DNA of 64,000 bases, taken from the NCBI RefSeq assembly GCF_003024195.1, contig NZ_KZ679051.1, positions 183,790 to 247,789 of the forward strand. The letters are read 5' to 3'. The notes under the pieces were generated by a model. The model ran no database searches and was not told where the DNA came from. It saw only the letters and a list, made by a program, of their open reading frames with translations. The translations under genes were made by a program, and so were the position numbers. This stretch comes from Streptomyces dioscori. GTDB lineage: Bacteria; Actinomycetota; Actinomycetes; Streptomycetales; Streptomycetaceae. Positions 7,404-15,386 of the stretch are shown piece after piece; position 1 is the first letter of the stretch; each line of letters begins with the position of its first letter.

Positions 7404-8729
7404 TCAGATCTGTCCGTCCTCCAGCATTTCGGTCACAAGGGCGGCAATCTGGGACCGCTCGGACCGGGTGAGGGTGACGTGCGCGAAGAGCGGATGCCCC
7501 TTCAGTTTCTCGACGACGGCCACCACTCCGTCGTACCGGCCGACCCTGAGGTTGTCCCGCTGGGCCACGTCATGGGTCAGGATCACCCGTGAATTCGAGC
7601 CGATTCGGGACAGAACGGTCAACAGGACGTTCCGTTCCAGGGATTGCGCCTCGTCCACGATCACGAACGCGTCATGGAGGGAGCGGCCCCGGATGTGCGT
7701 GAGCGGCAGGACCTCCAGCATGCCGCGCGCGGTGATCTCCTCGATGACTTCGCGGCTGGTGACCGCGGACAGCGTGTCGAAGACCGCCTGCGCCCAGGGG
7801 CCCATCTTCTCGGACTCGGAACCGGGCAGATAGCCCAGCTCCTGCCCGCCGACCGCGTACAGCGGCCGGAAGACCATCACCTTCTGGTGCTGGCGCCGTT
7901 CGAGCACGGCCTCCAGGCCCGCGCACAGGGCGAGCGCCGACTTTCCGGTGCCGGCCCGGCCGCCCATCGACACGATCCCGATGTCCGGGTCGAGGAGCAG
8001 ATCCAGCGCGATGCGCTGCTCCGCGCTGCGGCCCTTGATGCCGAAGGCCTCCCTGTCACCGCGTACGAGCCGGACGTTGCCCTCGGCCGTCACACGTCCG
8101 AGCGCCTTGCCGCGCTCGGACTGGATCATCAGACCCGTGTGGACGGGGAAGTCGGACGCCTCGGGGACGTACAGGCTCTCCTGGTCGAAGAGGAGGTCCA
8201 CCTGTTCGCCGGAGAGCGTCAGTTCGGACATTCCGGTCCAGCCGGAGGAGCCTGTGATGGCGAGTTCCGCCCGGTACTCCTCGGCGAGGAGCCCGACCGA
8301 GGAGGCCTTGATCCGCAGCGGGAGGTCCTTCGACACGACCGTGACGTCGAAACCCTCCGCCTGCAGATTGCGGGCGACCGCGAGGATGCGGGAGTCGTTG
8401 TCCCCCAGGCGATAGCCGCTCGGCAGCACGCTGGGGTCCGAGTGATTGAGCTCGACACGGACCGTCCCGCCCAACTCCCCCGTGGGGATGGGGGCGTCAA
8501 GACGGCCATATTTCACCCGGAACTCGTCGAGCAGACGCAGGGCCTGCCGGGCGAAGTACCCGAGCTCGGGATGGTGCCGCTTGGCCTCCAATTCCGTGAC
8601 CACGACGATCGGCAGCACTACTTCGTGCTCGTCGAAGCGGTTCATGGCGTGCGGGTCGGCCAGCAGGACGCTGGTGTCGAGAACATAGGTGCGCCGGTCT
8701 GGCATACGGCGCTTTGTGCTGGTCACCAC
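7404..8729 (-). CDS. phoH: PhoH family protein with N-terminal PIN domain
   Basis: A 441-residue cytoplasmic protein of the PhoH2 type, known to combine RNase and ATP-dependent RNA helicase activity in mycobacteria. The PIN nuclease domain occupies about residues 14-150, with the acidic residues visible in YVLDTSVLLADP, VVTELEAKR and LGDNDSRIL. The PhoH P-loop ATPase follows (Walker A GRAGTGKS, Walker B FVIVDEAQS, then LSRIGSNSRVILTHD). The start is ambiguous. Two adjacent GTG codons open this frame, and an ATG eight codons in (MPDRRTYVLD) could also be used; none has a strong ribosome site. It is transcribed alone. Confidence 0.93.
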   Translation of the reverse strand: MVTSTKRRMPDRRTYVLDTSVLLADPHAMNRFDEHEVVLPIVVVTELEAKRHHPELGYFARQALRLLDEFRVKYGRLDAPIPTGELGGTVRVELNHSDPSVLPSGYRLGDNDSRILAVARNLQAEGFDVTVVSKDLPLRIKASSVGLLAEEYRAELAITGSSGWTGMSELTLSGEQVDLLFDQESLYVPEASDFPVHTGLMIQSERGKALGRVTAEGNVRLVRGDREAFGIKGRSAEQRIALDLLLDPDIGIVSMGGRAGTGKSALALCAGLEAVLERRQHQKVMVFRPLYAVGGQELGYLPGSESEKMGPWAQAVFDTLSAVTSREVIEEITARGMLEVLPLTHIRGRSLHDAFVIVDEAQSLERNVLLTVLSRIGSNSRVILTHDVAQRDNLRVGRYDGVVAVVEKLKGHPLFAHVTLTRSERSQIAALVTEMLEDGQI

Positions 8730-9091
8730 GGAAGGACGTACCCCCTCGGATGAGGTCGGGGAGCGACGGAGGAGAGGCTGGGAGGTGGGCGGGAAGAATC
8801 CCGGCCGGTTTCCGGCTCCGATGCACGGGCCGTGAACCGGCCCTCCGCCTCGTCCGTACTGACCGCACGGTCGCGCTGGTGCAAAGGGCCTCCCGGGCGG
8901 ACGGCCCCGTGCCGTCCGCTGAGATCCGACACCCGTGATTCGGGCGTCGACCTGGAGGCTTTATGCCCTCGAACGAGCCATGCCATGCCAGCACACATGA
9001 CGGCGCCCTGGTGAACTCCTCATTACTTCCACCCCAAAGGACCAATCCCCGGTCCTGCGGCAGCCCCTGGCGGCGGGGCCGCCTCGGTCCC
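8730..9091. other. Intergenic region with a terminator hairpin
   Basis: There is no gene between phoH and the isoprenyl transferase. A perfect hairpin (GCGGACGGC at 8897-8905 and GCCGTCCGC at 8911-8919, 5-base loop) is a likely terminator for the leftward isoprenyl transferase transcript. A second repeat (GGCCGGTT with AACCGGCC about 25 bases on, near 8800-8845) lies closer to phoH and may belong to its leader. Confidence 0.5.
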
Positions 9092-9865
9092 TCATCCGCC
9101 GTAGCGCCGGTGGCGGGCCGCGTAGTCGCGCAGGGCGCGAAGGAAGTCGACCTTGCGGAAGGCCGGCCAGAAGACCTCGCAGAAGTAGTACTCGGAGTGC
9201 GCCGTCTGCCAGAGCATGAATCCGGACAGCCGCTGCTCGCCGCTCGTACGGATCACGAGGTCGGGGTCGGGCTGGTCGCTGGTGTAGAGGTGCTTGCCGA
9301 TCATGTCGACGGTGACGTCCTCGGCGAGCTTCTCCAGCGAGGTGCCCTTGTCGGCGTGGTCGAGCATCATCGAGCGCACGGCGTCGGCGATCTCCTGCCG
9401 GCCGCCGTAGCCGATGGCGACGTTGACCAGTATTCCGCCGACGTGCGCGGTGGACTCCTCGGCCTCCTTGAGGGTGGCCTGCATCTGCGAGGGCAGGATG
9501 TCGGGCGTGCCGACGTGGTGCACGCGCCAGCGGCCGTCGGCGGCGAGGGAACTCACGACGTTCTCGATGATGCCGAGCAGCGGTACGAGTTCTTCCTCGG
9601 GCCGGTCGAAGTTGTCCGTGGACAACAGCCAGAGGGTGACGACCTCGACGTCGGTCTCGGAGCACCAGCCGAGGAACTCCTCGATCTTGTGCGCTCCGGC
9701 CCGGTGCCCCTGGGCGGCGGTGCTGCCGGCGGCCTTCGCCCAGCGCCGGTTGCCGTCCATGATGACCCCGATGTGCTTGGGCACCTGGTCGTGGTCAAGG
9801 TGGCCTTCCACCCTGCGTGCATAGAACCTGACCAGCAAGCGGCGCAGGTTGTCGCGCAGGTTCAC
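9092..9865 (-). CDS. uppS: Isoprenyl transferase (cis-prenyl diphosphate synthase, UppS family)
   Basis: A 257-residue cytoplasmic enzyme that adds isopentenyl diphosphate units in cis configuration, giving the lipid carrier of peptidoglycan synthesis or a shorter product. The catalytic Asp is in HIGVIMDGNRRWAK near residue 37. Also visible are the substrate motif around LWLLSTDNFDRP, and the C-terminal signature DLVIRTSGEQRLSGFMLWQ followed by the SEYYF motif. The start is GTG with GGAGGGG upstream. Streptomycetes carry two such genes; which paralogue this is cannot be decided here. The candidate 6C RNA lies upstream on the same strand. Confidence 0.95.
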   Translation of the reverse strand: MNLRDNLRRLLVRFYARRVEGHLDHDQVPKHIGVIMDGNRRWAKAAGSTAAQGHRAGAHKIEEFLGWCSETDVEVVTLWLLSTDNFDRPEEELVPLLGIIENVVSSLAADGRWRVHHVGTPDILPSQMQATLKEAEESTAHVGGILVNVAIGYGGRQEIADAVRSMMLDHADKGTSLEKLAEDVTVDMIGKHLYTSDQPDPDLVIRTSGEQRLSGFMLWQTAHSEYYFCEVFWPAFRKVDFLRALRDYAARHRRYGG

Positions 9866-10145
9866 GTTTTCGTCAGCCCCTCCGTGCAGATGGCAGTCCC
9901 CGAGGGCGACACCCTACCCCCGCTGGAGCGCCCGTCCCCCTAGGGGTACAAGGGCTCCCGGCCGACGGACGGACCGGGTGCGGGGTCCGGGCGGACCGCG
10001 GGCTGACGGCGGGCGGACCGCCGCGCGGTCCGAGAGCAGGCCGGGGGCAGGCCGGGGGCAGGCCGGGCGCATTCGCGGGGGGTGAGGACGCCCGGCTCGG
10101 CACGACGGCGGCTCCGGGGCGTACGCCCGGCGCGTGTCGGCGCAC
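9866..10145. other. GC-rich upstream region with 11-bp tandem repeat
   Basis: This holds the promoter region of the isoprenyl transferase. Three exact or near-exact tandem copies of GCAGGCCGGGG occupy 10036-10068. No protein-coding frame here looks real: the open frames are Pro/Arg-rich shadows. Confidence 0.5.
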
Positions 10146-10187
10146 AAAAAAACGGGCCGGTCCGTGGGGGGGAGACGGACCGGCCCG
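10146..10187 (-). terminator. Intrinsic terminator with T7 tail
   Basis: A 13-bp perfect stem (CGGGCCGGTCCGT and its complement) with a 9-base C-rich loop is followed on the minus strand by seven T residues. This is the only Rho-independent terminator with a clean U-tract noticed in the window. It ends the candidate 6C RNA about 280 bases before the isoprenyl transferase start. Confidence 0.85.
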
Positions 10188-10240
10188 AGGGGGGGTTCCA
10201 CCATAACCCTTCGTAAGTGATGTCGCGCGCATCGGCGTGC
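10146..10240 (-). ncRNA. Candidate 6C small RNA
   Basis: On the minus strand two runs of seven cytosines occur 22 bases apart (complement of 10189-10195 and 10166-10172). The second run is the loop of a 13-bp perfect hairpin (10153-10165 with 10175-10187), directly followed by seven T residues, a textbook intrinsic terminator. Upstream is GGGTT-ATGGTGG-AACCC, a possible first stem. The actinobacterial 6C RNA is defined by stem-loops with at least six cytosines and ends in such a terminator. No open reading frame explains the terminator. The 5' end is a guess; a covariance-model scan would settle identity. Confidence 0.6.
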
Positions 10241-10245
10241 CACAA

Positions 10246-10809
10246 CTACTCTCCGGAGTCGGCTGACACCGTCTGCGTGGGAGTGGAAGCGTTCATTCAG
10301 TGGCAGATCATGGCCGATTCCCAGCGAATTCGAAGGAGATCGAGGAGAATTCGAAGAGAACCAGGGGGTTCGCACGAGGATATGAGGCGTTGACCCATCC
10401 GCCTCGGACGTACGCCCCAAGAGTGACGCGGCCGGGCGACGATCACCTCCGCCCCCGGGAATCAAGGGGTGCGGCGGGCACCGCGCAGCCCCCTCCGCTG
10501 CGCGGCGCCGTCCCGCGCAGCTTTGCTGACGCGAATTGCCTTGGTCCGAACTTACGGGACCCCGAAGAGCGGAATGAGCCAAACGGCATAACGATGTGGA
10601 AACTCTGTGTGCGTTTCAGGGATTTTTACAGCCACCCCCATCGACCCGGGAAGGCGGTTGGCATTCTTTGCTGCCACTTGAGTGTTTACAGCAGGTAATT
10701 CCCTTCATCGGGCGGTTGCCCACCATTTGCCCACATGCGGACCTCAGGTGATGCGGCCACCGGCCCCAGCGGCCAGGATCTGACCTACTTGCCCTCTAGC
10801 GTCGCCGCC
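10246..10809. other. Intergenic region, no gene recognised
   Basis: This stretch of about 560 bases is less GC-rich than its surroundings. It contains a direct repeat GAATTCGAAG (near 10327 and 10350). Open frames on both strands have compositions unlike Streptomyces proteins. It presumably holds promoters for the small RNA to the left and the winged-helix gene to the right; neither could be assigned. Confidence 0.4.
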
Positions 10810-11970
10810 ATGACATCGAGGATCACGAGGGTCACCTGGGACGAGGCGAGCGCGCGGCGCTACGGACGTCAGCTGCTGCGCTCGCCCGCGCGGTCCGGGA
10901 CGTCCGTCGCCGCGGTCGCGTCCACCCTGCTCGCCGTGCACGCGCAGGTGCTGTCGGCCGCCGAGCTCTCGCTGGCCCTGCGACTCGGCGGCGGCACGAC
11001 CCGCCAGGACGTGCGGTCGGCCCTGTGGGAGGACCGGAGCCTGGTGAAGACGTACGGCCCGCGGGGCACGATCCATCTCCTCGCCGCCGACGAACTGCCC
11101 TTCTGGACCGCCGCCCTGACGGCCGTGCCGAGCAGTACGAGCGCGAACCCGGCGGTGCGCATGACCGCCGAACAGGAGGAGCAGGTCGTCGCCGCGGTCG
11201 GCGACGCCCTCGACGGACGGCGGCTGACCATCGACGAGCTGTCCGAGGAGGTCGTGGCCCGCACCGGCCCGTGGGCCGGGGACCTCGTCATGGAGGCGTT
11301 CCAGGGCAAGTGGCCGCGCTGGCGCCAGGTGATGCACCGCGCGGGCCAGTCCGGCGCCCTGTGCTTCGCCCCCGACCGGGGCCGCAAGGCGACGTACACC
11401 CGCCCGCCGCACTTCGACCCGCTCCCCGCCGACGAGGCTCTCGCCATCCTCGTACGCCACTATCTGTCCACGTACGGTCCCGCGACGCCGCAGCACTTCG
11501 CCAAGTGGGCCGCCGCGCCCCGGGGGTGGGCCGCCGCCCTCTTCTCGTCGCTGGCCGCGTCCGGCGGGATCGAGGAGGTCGACTTCGAGGGGGCACCGGC
11601 CTGGGTGGTGGCGGGCGACAAGGACTTTCCCACCGAGCCCGTACGGGGCGTGCGGCTCCTCCCCTACTTCGACGCGTACGCCGTCGCCGCCCAGCCGCGT
11701 GAGCGCATGTTCCCCGGCGCCGCCTACGAGCGGGCCCTGGCCCGCGGACAGGCGGGGAACTTTCCCGTGCTGCTCGTCGACGGGGTGATCGCGGGGGTCT
11801 GGCACCAGCGGCGGCAGGGGAAGCGGACGACGGTGACGGTCGAGCCGCTGGGCCGGCTGACCGGCGCGCAGGAGAGGGAGTTGGGCGAACAGGTCGAGCG
11901 GGTGGGCGAGATCCTGGAGGCGAGGCCGGAGCTCGTGGTGGGGAAGGTGACGGCGGGGGCGCACGCCTGA
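10810..11970 (+). CDS. Winged-helix DNA-binding domain protein, AlkZ-like glycosylase family
   Basis: A 386-residue protein of the HTH_42/DUF1006 family, whose characterised members AlkZ and YcaQ unhook DNA interstrand crosslinks. It starts MTSRITRVTWDEASARRYGRQLL and contains VHAQVLSAAELSLALRLGG where AlkZ carries its catalytic QxQ loop; the first Gln of that loop is His here. The middle has the winged-helix block (LVMEAFQGKWPRWRQVM). The end has AGVWHQRRQGKRTTVTVEPLGRL, typical of the beta-barrel domain. No Shine-Dalgarno precedes the ATG, and TAGCGT ends 7 bases upstream, so the transcript may be leaderless. Substrate unknown. Confidence 0.85.
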   Translation: MTSRITRVTWDEASARRYGRQLLRSPARSGTSVAAVASTLLAVHAQVLSAAELSLALRLGGGTTRQDVRSALWEDRSLVKTYGPRGTIHLLAADELPFWTAALTAVPSSTSANPAVRMTAEQEEQVVAAVGDALDGRRLTIDELSEEVVARTGPWAGDLVMEAFQGKWPRWRQVMHRAGQSGALCFAPDRGRKATYTRPPHFDPLPADEALAILVRHYLSTYGPATPQHFAKWAAAPRGWAAALFSSLAASGGIEEVDFEGAPAWVVAGDKDFPTEPVRGVRLLPYFDAYAVAAQPRERMFPGAAYERALARGQAGNFPVLLVDGVIAGVWHQRRQGKRTTVTVEPLGRLTGAQERELGEQVERVGEILEARPELVVGKVTAGAHA

Positions 11971-11975
11971 CTGGA

Positions 11976-12060
11976 CGAGGAGTGCTCGGGGACGAGTGCT
12001 CGGGGGCGAGGGCTTGGGGGCGAGTGCTTGGGGGCGAGTGCTCGGGGCGAGTGCTCGGGA
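11976..12060. repeat. Tandem repeat of about 14 bp
   Basis: Six imperfect units of the type GAGTGCTCGGGGGC fill the space between the winged-helix gene and the convergent metal ATPase. Copies differ mostly in G-run length and TTG/TCG. No hairpin is apparent. A similar short array with the same GTGCTCGG motif lies on the other side of the ATPase/ArsR pair. Confidence 0.8.
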
Positions 12061-12062
12061 AC

Positions 12063-13970
12063 CTACTCGCGCCAGGCGCTCTCCCGGAGGAGCCGCAGGC
12101 CGTTGAGCCCGACCAGGATCGTGGAGCCCTCGTGGCCCGCGACGCCGAGGGGCAGCGGCAGATGGCCCACCAGGTCCCAGACGACCAGCACGCCGATGAA
12201 CGCCCCCGCCAGGCACAGGTTCTGCACGACCAGCCGCCGGGCACGCCGGGAGAGGGCGACCGCCTTGGGGACGGCGGTGAGGTCGTCGTGGACGAGTACG
12301 GCGTCCGCGGTCTCCAGGGCCAGGTCCGAGCCCGCCCGGCCCATCGCGACACCGGTGTGGGCGGCTGCCAGGGCGGGGGCGTCGTTCACCCCGTCGCCGA
12401 CGAGGAGCACCCGGCCGCCCAGCTCCCGTACCGCTTCGGCCTTCTCGTGCGGGAGCAGGCCGGCGCGTACGCCGTCGGACGGGATGCCGGTCCGCTCGGC
12501 GACGGAACGGGCGGCCCGGAGGTTGTCGCCGGTGAGGAGGGTGGGCGGGGCGGTGGTGAGGCGGTTCAGCGCGGTGACGGCTTCGGGGGCGCCGGGGCGG
12601 ATCCGGTCGGCGAGGAGCAGCCAGCCCGCGCGTACGCCGTCCACGCGCACCACGACCGCCGTGCCGTCGGTGTCGGGGACCGGCGCCCCCTCCCCCAGCC
12701 GCTCGGGCGAACCGACCGCCACCTCGCGTCCGGCGACGGTCGCCGTGACTCCGCAGCCGGGCGCGGACCGGAAGTCGTACGCCTCCCCCGGGGTCTCGCC
12801 GCGCGGGAGGTCGTGCGCGGCGGCCACGATCGCGCGGGCCAGCGGGTGCTCGCTGCGGTGCTCGGCGGCGGCCGCGAGGAAGAGCAGCTCGTTCTCCGAG
12901 AAACCGGGCTCGGGGAGGATCTTGACGAGGTGGGGGGTGCCCTCGGTGAGCGTGCCGGTCTTGTCGTAGACGATCCGGTCGGTCTGCCCGAGGCGTTCCA
13001 TCACCACGGCGGACTTGATGAGCACGCCGTGGCGGCCCGCGGTGGCGATGGCCGACAGGAGCGGCGGCATCGTCGCCAGGACCACCGCGCACGGCGAGGC
13101 CACGATCATGAAGGTCATGGCACGCAGGAGCGCCCCGGTGAGGTCGGCGCCGAAGGCGAGAGGGACGGCGAAGACGAGGACGGTCGCGGCCACCATGCCG
13201 AGCGCGTAGCGGTGTTCGATCCGCTCGACGAAGAGCTGAGTGGGGGCCTTCGTGCGGGACGCCTCCTCGACGAGGGCGACGACCCGCGCGATGACCGTGT
13301 CGGAGGGGTCGCGTTCGACGCGGACGCGCAGGGCGCCGGTCCCGTTCAGGGTGCCGGCGAAGACCTCGTCGCCCACCGCTTTCGGTACGGGCAGGGGTTC
13401 GCCGGTGATGGTCGCCTGGTCGATGTCGCTCACGCCGTCGAGGACGCGTCCGTCGGCTCCGACGCGCTCACCGGGGCGTACGAGGATCACGTCGCCGATG
13501 GCGAGCGCGGACGCCTCGACGGTCTCCTCCCTCTCCCCTTCTCCCGCCGCACCGCTCACGGGGTGCGGCCGGAGCCGGGTGGCGGTCGGGGGTGCCAGAC
13601 CGAGGAGGCCGCGGACGCTGTCCTCGGTGCGGGCGGTGGCCAGCGCCTCCATCGCGCCCGAGGTGGCGAAGATGACGATGAGCAGGGCGCCGTCCATGAC
13701 CTGGCCGATCGAGGCCGCGCCGAGCGCCGCGACGATCATCAGCAGGTCGACGTCGAGGGTCTTCCCGCGCAGCGCCCTGAGCCCTTCCAGCGCGGGCTCC
13801 CAGCCGCCGGCCAGATAGGCGGCGGCGTACAACGGGCCCCACAGCCAGGCGCTCGCGCCGAGCAGGTGGAGCGGGAGCGCGAGCAGGAAGGCCACCGTGG
13901 AGACGGCGGCCCAGCGTGCTTCGGGCAGGGCGAGGAGGCGGGTGTGGGCGGGCTGCACGAGCGCCACCAT
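12063..13970 (-). CDS. P1B-4 type heavy-metal translocating ATPase
   Basis: A 635-residue metal efflux pump from MVALVQPAHTRLL; an ATG four codons upstream lies inside the proposed operator. Membrane helices open the chain, with no N-terminal metal-binding domain. The TGES-type loop reads ITGEPLPVPK. The metal-site helix contains SPC (MIVASPCAVVLATM), the phosphorylation site is VYDKTGTLTEG, and the hinge is VGDGVNDAPALAAA. The last helices carry HEGST. SPC with HEGxT is the signature of subgroup P1B-4, whose members export Co2+, Zn2+ or Fe2+. It is divergent from an ArsR regulator, so metal-induced expression is expected. Confidence 0.93.
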   Translation of the reverse strand: MVALVQPAHTRLLALPEARWAAVSTVAFLLALPLHLLGASAWLWGPLYAAAYLAGGWEPALEGLRALRGKTLDVDLLMIVAALGAASIGQVMDGALLIVIFATSGAMEALATARTEDSVRGLLGLAPPTATRLRPHPVSGAAGEGEREETVEASALAIGDVILVRPGERVGADGRVLDGVSDIDQATITGEPLPVPKAVGDEVFAGTLNGTGALRVRVERDPSDTVIARVVALVEEASRTKAPTQLFVERIEHRYALGMVAATVLVFAVPLAFGADLTGALLRAMTFMIVASPCAVVLATMPPLLSAIATAGRHGVLIKSAVVMERLGQTDRIVYDKTGTLTEGTPHLVKILPEPGFSENELLFLAAAAEHRSEHPLARAIVAAAHDLPRGETPGEAYDFRSAPGCGVTATVAGREVAVGSPERLGEGAPVPDTDGTAVVVRVDGVRAGWLLLADRIRPGAPEAVTALNRLTTAPPTLLTGDNLRAARSVAERTGIPSDGVRAGLLPHEKAEAVRELGGRVLLVGDGVNDAPALAAAHTGVAMGRAGSDLALETADAVLVHDDLTAVPKAVALSRRARRLVVQNLCLAGAFIGVLVVWDLVGHLPLPLGVAGHEGSTILVGLNGLRLLRESAWRE

Positions 13971-13976
13971 ACAGGA

Positions 13977-14000
13977 ACACATGAATATGTCTTCATTTGT
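13977..14000. promoter_or_regulatory. Imperfect palindrome, probable ArsR/SmtB operator
   Basis: ATGAA (13981-13985) and TTCAT (13992-13996) are perfect arms around six bases. The flanks ACAC and TTGT extend the symmetry to 8 of 9 positions. It lies at the start of the ATPase gene and 50 bases before the ArsR gene, where one bound repressor would block both promoters. Size and AT-rich arms fit the ArsR/SmtB class. Confidence 0.7.
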
Positions 14001-14049
14001 ACCTGAGGGATTTCGATGGTCGGCGCGGCCGTCTCGCTACGATGGCGGC

Positions 14050-14400
14050 ATGGGTCATGGAGTGGATGCGAAGAGCAGCATCCGCGACCGTCTGGACGCC
14101 GTCGGCGCCGCGGACGTCGCGGCGACGCTCCAGGCCCTGGCCACGCCTTCCCGGCTGCGCATCCTGGCTCGCCTGCGGGAGAGCCCGTGCGCGGTCGGCG
14201 AACTCGCCGAGGCCGCGGACCTGGAACAGTCGGCGTGCTCCCACCAGCTGCGACTGCTGCGGAACCTGGGGCTCGTCACGGGAGAGCGCCGCGGACGGTC
14301 GATCGTGTACGCGCTGTACGACCACCATGTGGCGGAACTGCTGGAGCAGGCGCTGCATCACGTGGAGCATCTGCGGCTGGGACTGCGGGACGAGACGTGA
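14050..14400 (+). CDS. ArsR/SmtB-family metal-responsive repressor
   Basis: A 116-residue winged-helix repressor. The ATG at MGHGVDAKSSIRDRLDAVG was chosen because the upstream in-frame extension crosses the divergent promoter. The fold is standard: LQALATPSRLRILARL, the recognition helix LEQSACSHQLRLLRNLGLV and the wing GRSIVYALYDHHVAEL. The C-terminal helix is His-rich (DHHVAELLEQALHHVEHLRLG), matching the alpha-5 site (D-x-H...H-x-x-H) used by zinc/cobalt sensors such as SmtB, CzrA and NmtR. There is no CxC arsenic motif. Release of DNA on metal binding would induce the divergent ATPase. Confidence 0.93.
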   Translation: MGHGVDAKSSIRDRLDAVGAADVAATLQALATPSRLRILARLRESPCAVGELAEAADLEQSACSHQLRLLRNLGLVTGERRGRSIVYALYDHHVAELLEQALHHVEHLRLGLRDET

Positions 14401-14410
14401 CCGCCTGACG

Positions 14411-14565
14411 CTCGGTGCTCGGTGCTCGGTGCTCGGTGCTCGGCGGTCGGCGGTCGGCGGTCGGCGGTCGGCGGTCGGTGCTCGACGATCAGCGGTCGGC
14501 GGCCAGCGGCCGACGATCGGCGGCAAGCGGTCGACGATCAGCAGTCGGCGGCCGGCGGTCAGCGG
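14411..14565. repeat. Two adjoining 7-bp tandem arrays plus degenerate copies
   Basis: Four copies of GGTGCTC are followed directly by five of GGCGGTC. About 90 bases of diverged copies (GACGATC, AGCGGTC, GGCGGCC) then run up to the stop of the methyltransferase gene. It separates two convergent genes and codes for nothing. A 7-bp unit is prone to slippage, so copy number may vary between strains. Confidence 0.85.
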
Positions 14566-15327
14566 TCAGGCAGTGGGCTTGCGGGCCTCGATGAGGTGGC
14601 GGGTGCTGTGGGCCACGAACGGGCCCTGCGCCTCGATCTGCTCGTGCAGGCGCAGGAGTTGGGGCCGGTACCGGTCGACGGTGAAGCCGGGCACCATCCA
14701 CACCACCTTCCGCAGGAAGTGCACGACGGCTCCGATGTCGTGGAACTCCATCCTCAGCCGCGCCGCCCGCAGGTCGACGATCCGCAGGCCGGCCGCCTCG
14801 GCGCCGGCCCGCTCGCGGTCGGGGTGGCGGTCGCCGCGCCCGGCCTCCGCCTGCGGACCGAGGAAGTACTCGATGACCTCGAAGACGCTGCCGGGGCCCA
14901 CGTGCTGGGCGAAGTACGTACCGCCGGGCTTGAGGACGCGGGCGATCTCCGTCCAGTGCGGAGTCACCGGGTGCCGGCTCACGACGAGGTCGAAGACCTG
15001 GTCGCCGAACGGCAGCGGGGCGTCCTCCGGGGCGGCGACGACGACGGCGCCGAGCGGCTGGAGCAGGGCGGTGGCCTTGGCGACGTTCGGCGGCCAGCCC
15101 TCGGTGGCGACGGTGAGCCTCGGCAACTTCGGCGCGGAGGCCAGCACTTCGCCGCCCCCGGTCTGGATGTCGAGGGCGGCGTCCGCGGTGGCGAGGCGCT
15201 CTCCCATGGCGCGCGCGTAGCCCCAGGAGGGGCGTTCCTCGGTGGCCCGCCCTTCGAACCACGAGAAGTCCCACCCGTCGGTGGGGACGGCCTCGGCTTC
15301 GGTGACGAGTTCATGGAAGGAGCTCAT
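14566..15327 (-). CDS. Class I SAM-dependent methyltransferase
   Basis: A 253-residue cytoplasmic methyltransferase beginning MSSFHELVTEAEAVPTDGWDFSWFEGRATEERPSW. The Rossmann-fold motif I is ALDIQTGGGEVL (the usual DxGxG is modified). An acidic or Glu residue ends strand 2 (VATEGWPPNVAKA), and the post-motif is DLVVSRHPV with VLKPGGTYFAQHVG, as in UbiE-like enzymes. Enzymes with this N-terminus are common in Streptomyces and unassigned in substrate. The preferred start lacks a clear ribosome site. Immediately downstream is the 7-bp tandem array. Confidence 0.88.
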   Translation of the reverse strand: MSSFHELVTEAEAVPTDGWDFSWFEGRATEERPSWGYARAMGERLATADAALDIQTGGGEVLASAPKLPRLTVATEGWPPNVAKATALLQPLGAVVVAAPEDAPLPFGDQVFDLVVSRHPVTPHWTEIARVLKPGGTYFAQHVGPGSVFEVIEYFLGPQAEAGRGDRHPDRERAGAEAAGLRIVDLRAARLRMEFHDIGAVVHFLRKVVWMVPGFTVDRYRPQLLRLHEQIEAQGPFVAHSTRHLIEARKPTA

Positions 15328-15386
15328 CGGGCGATGGTGACAGGAGGTGCGTGCGGGTCGCGACAGGTTTCCTGCCGGGCTACGGG

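Noticed and set aside
10300..10698. Plus-strand 132-codon frame upstream of the AlkZ-like gene
   Set aside because: No ribosome site and unlikely amino-acid composition; third-position bias is not coding-like.
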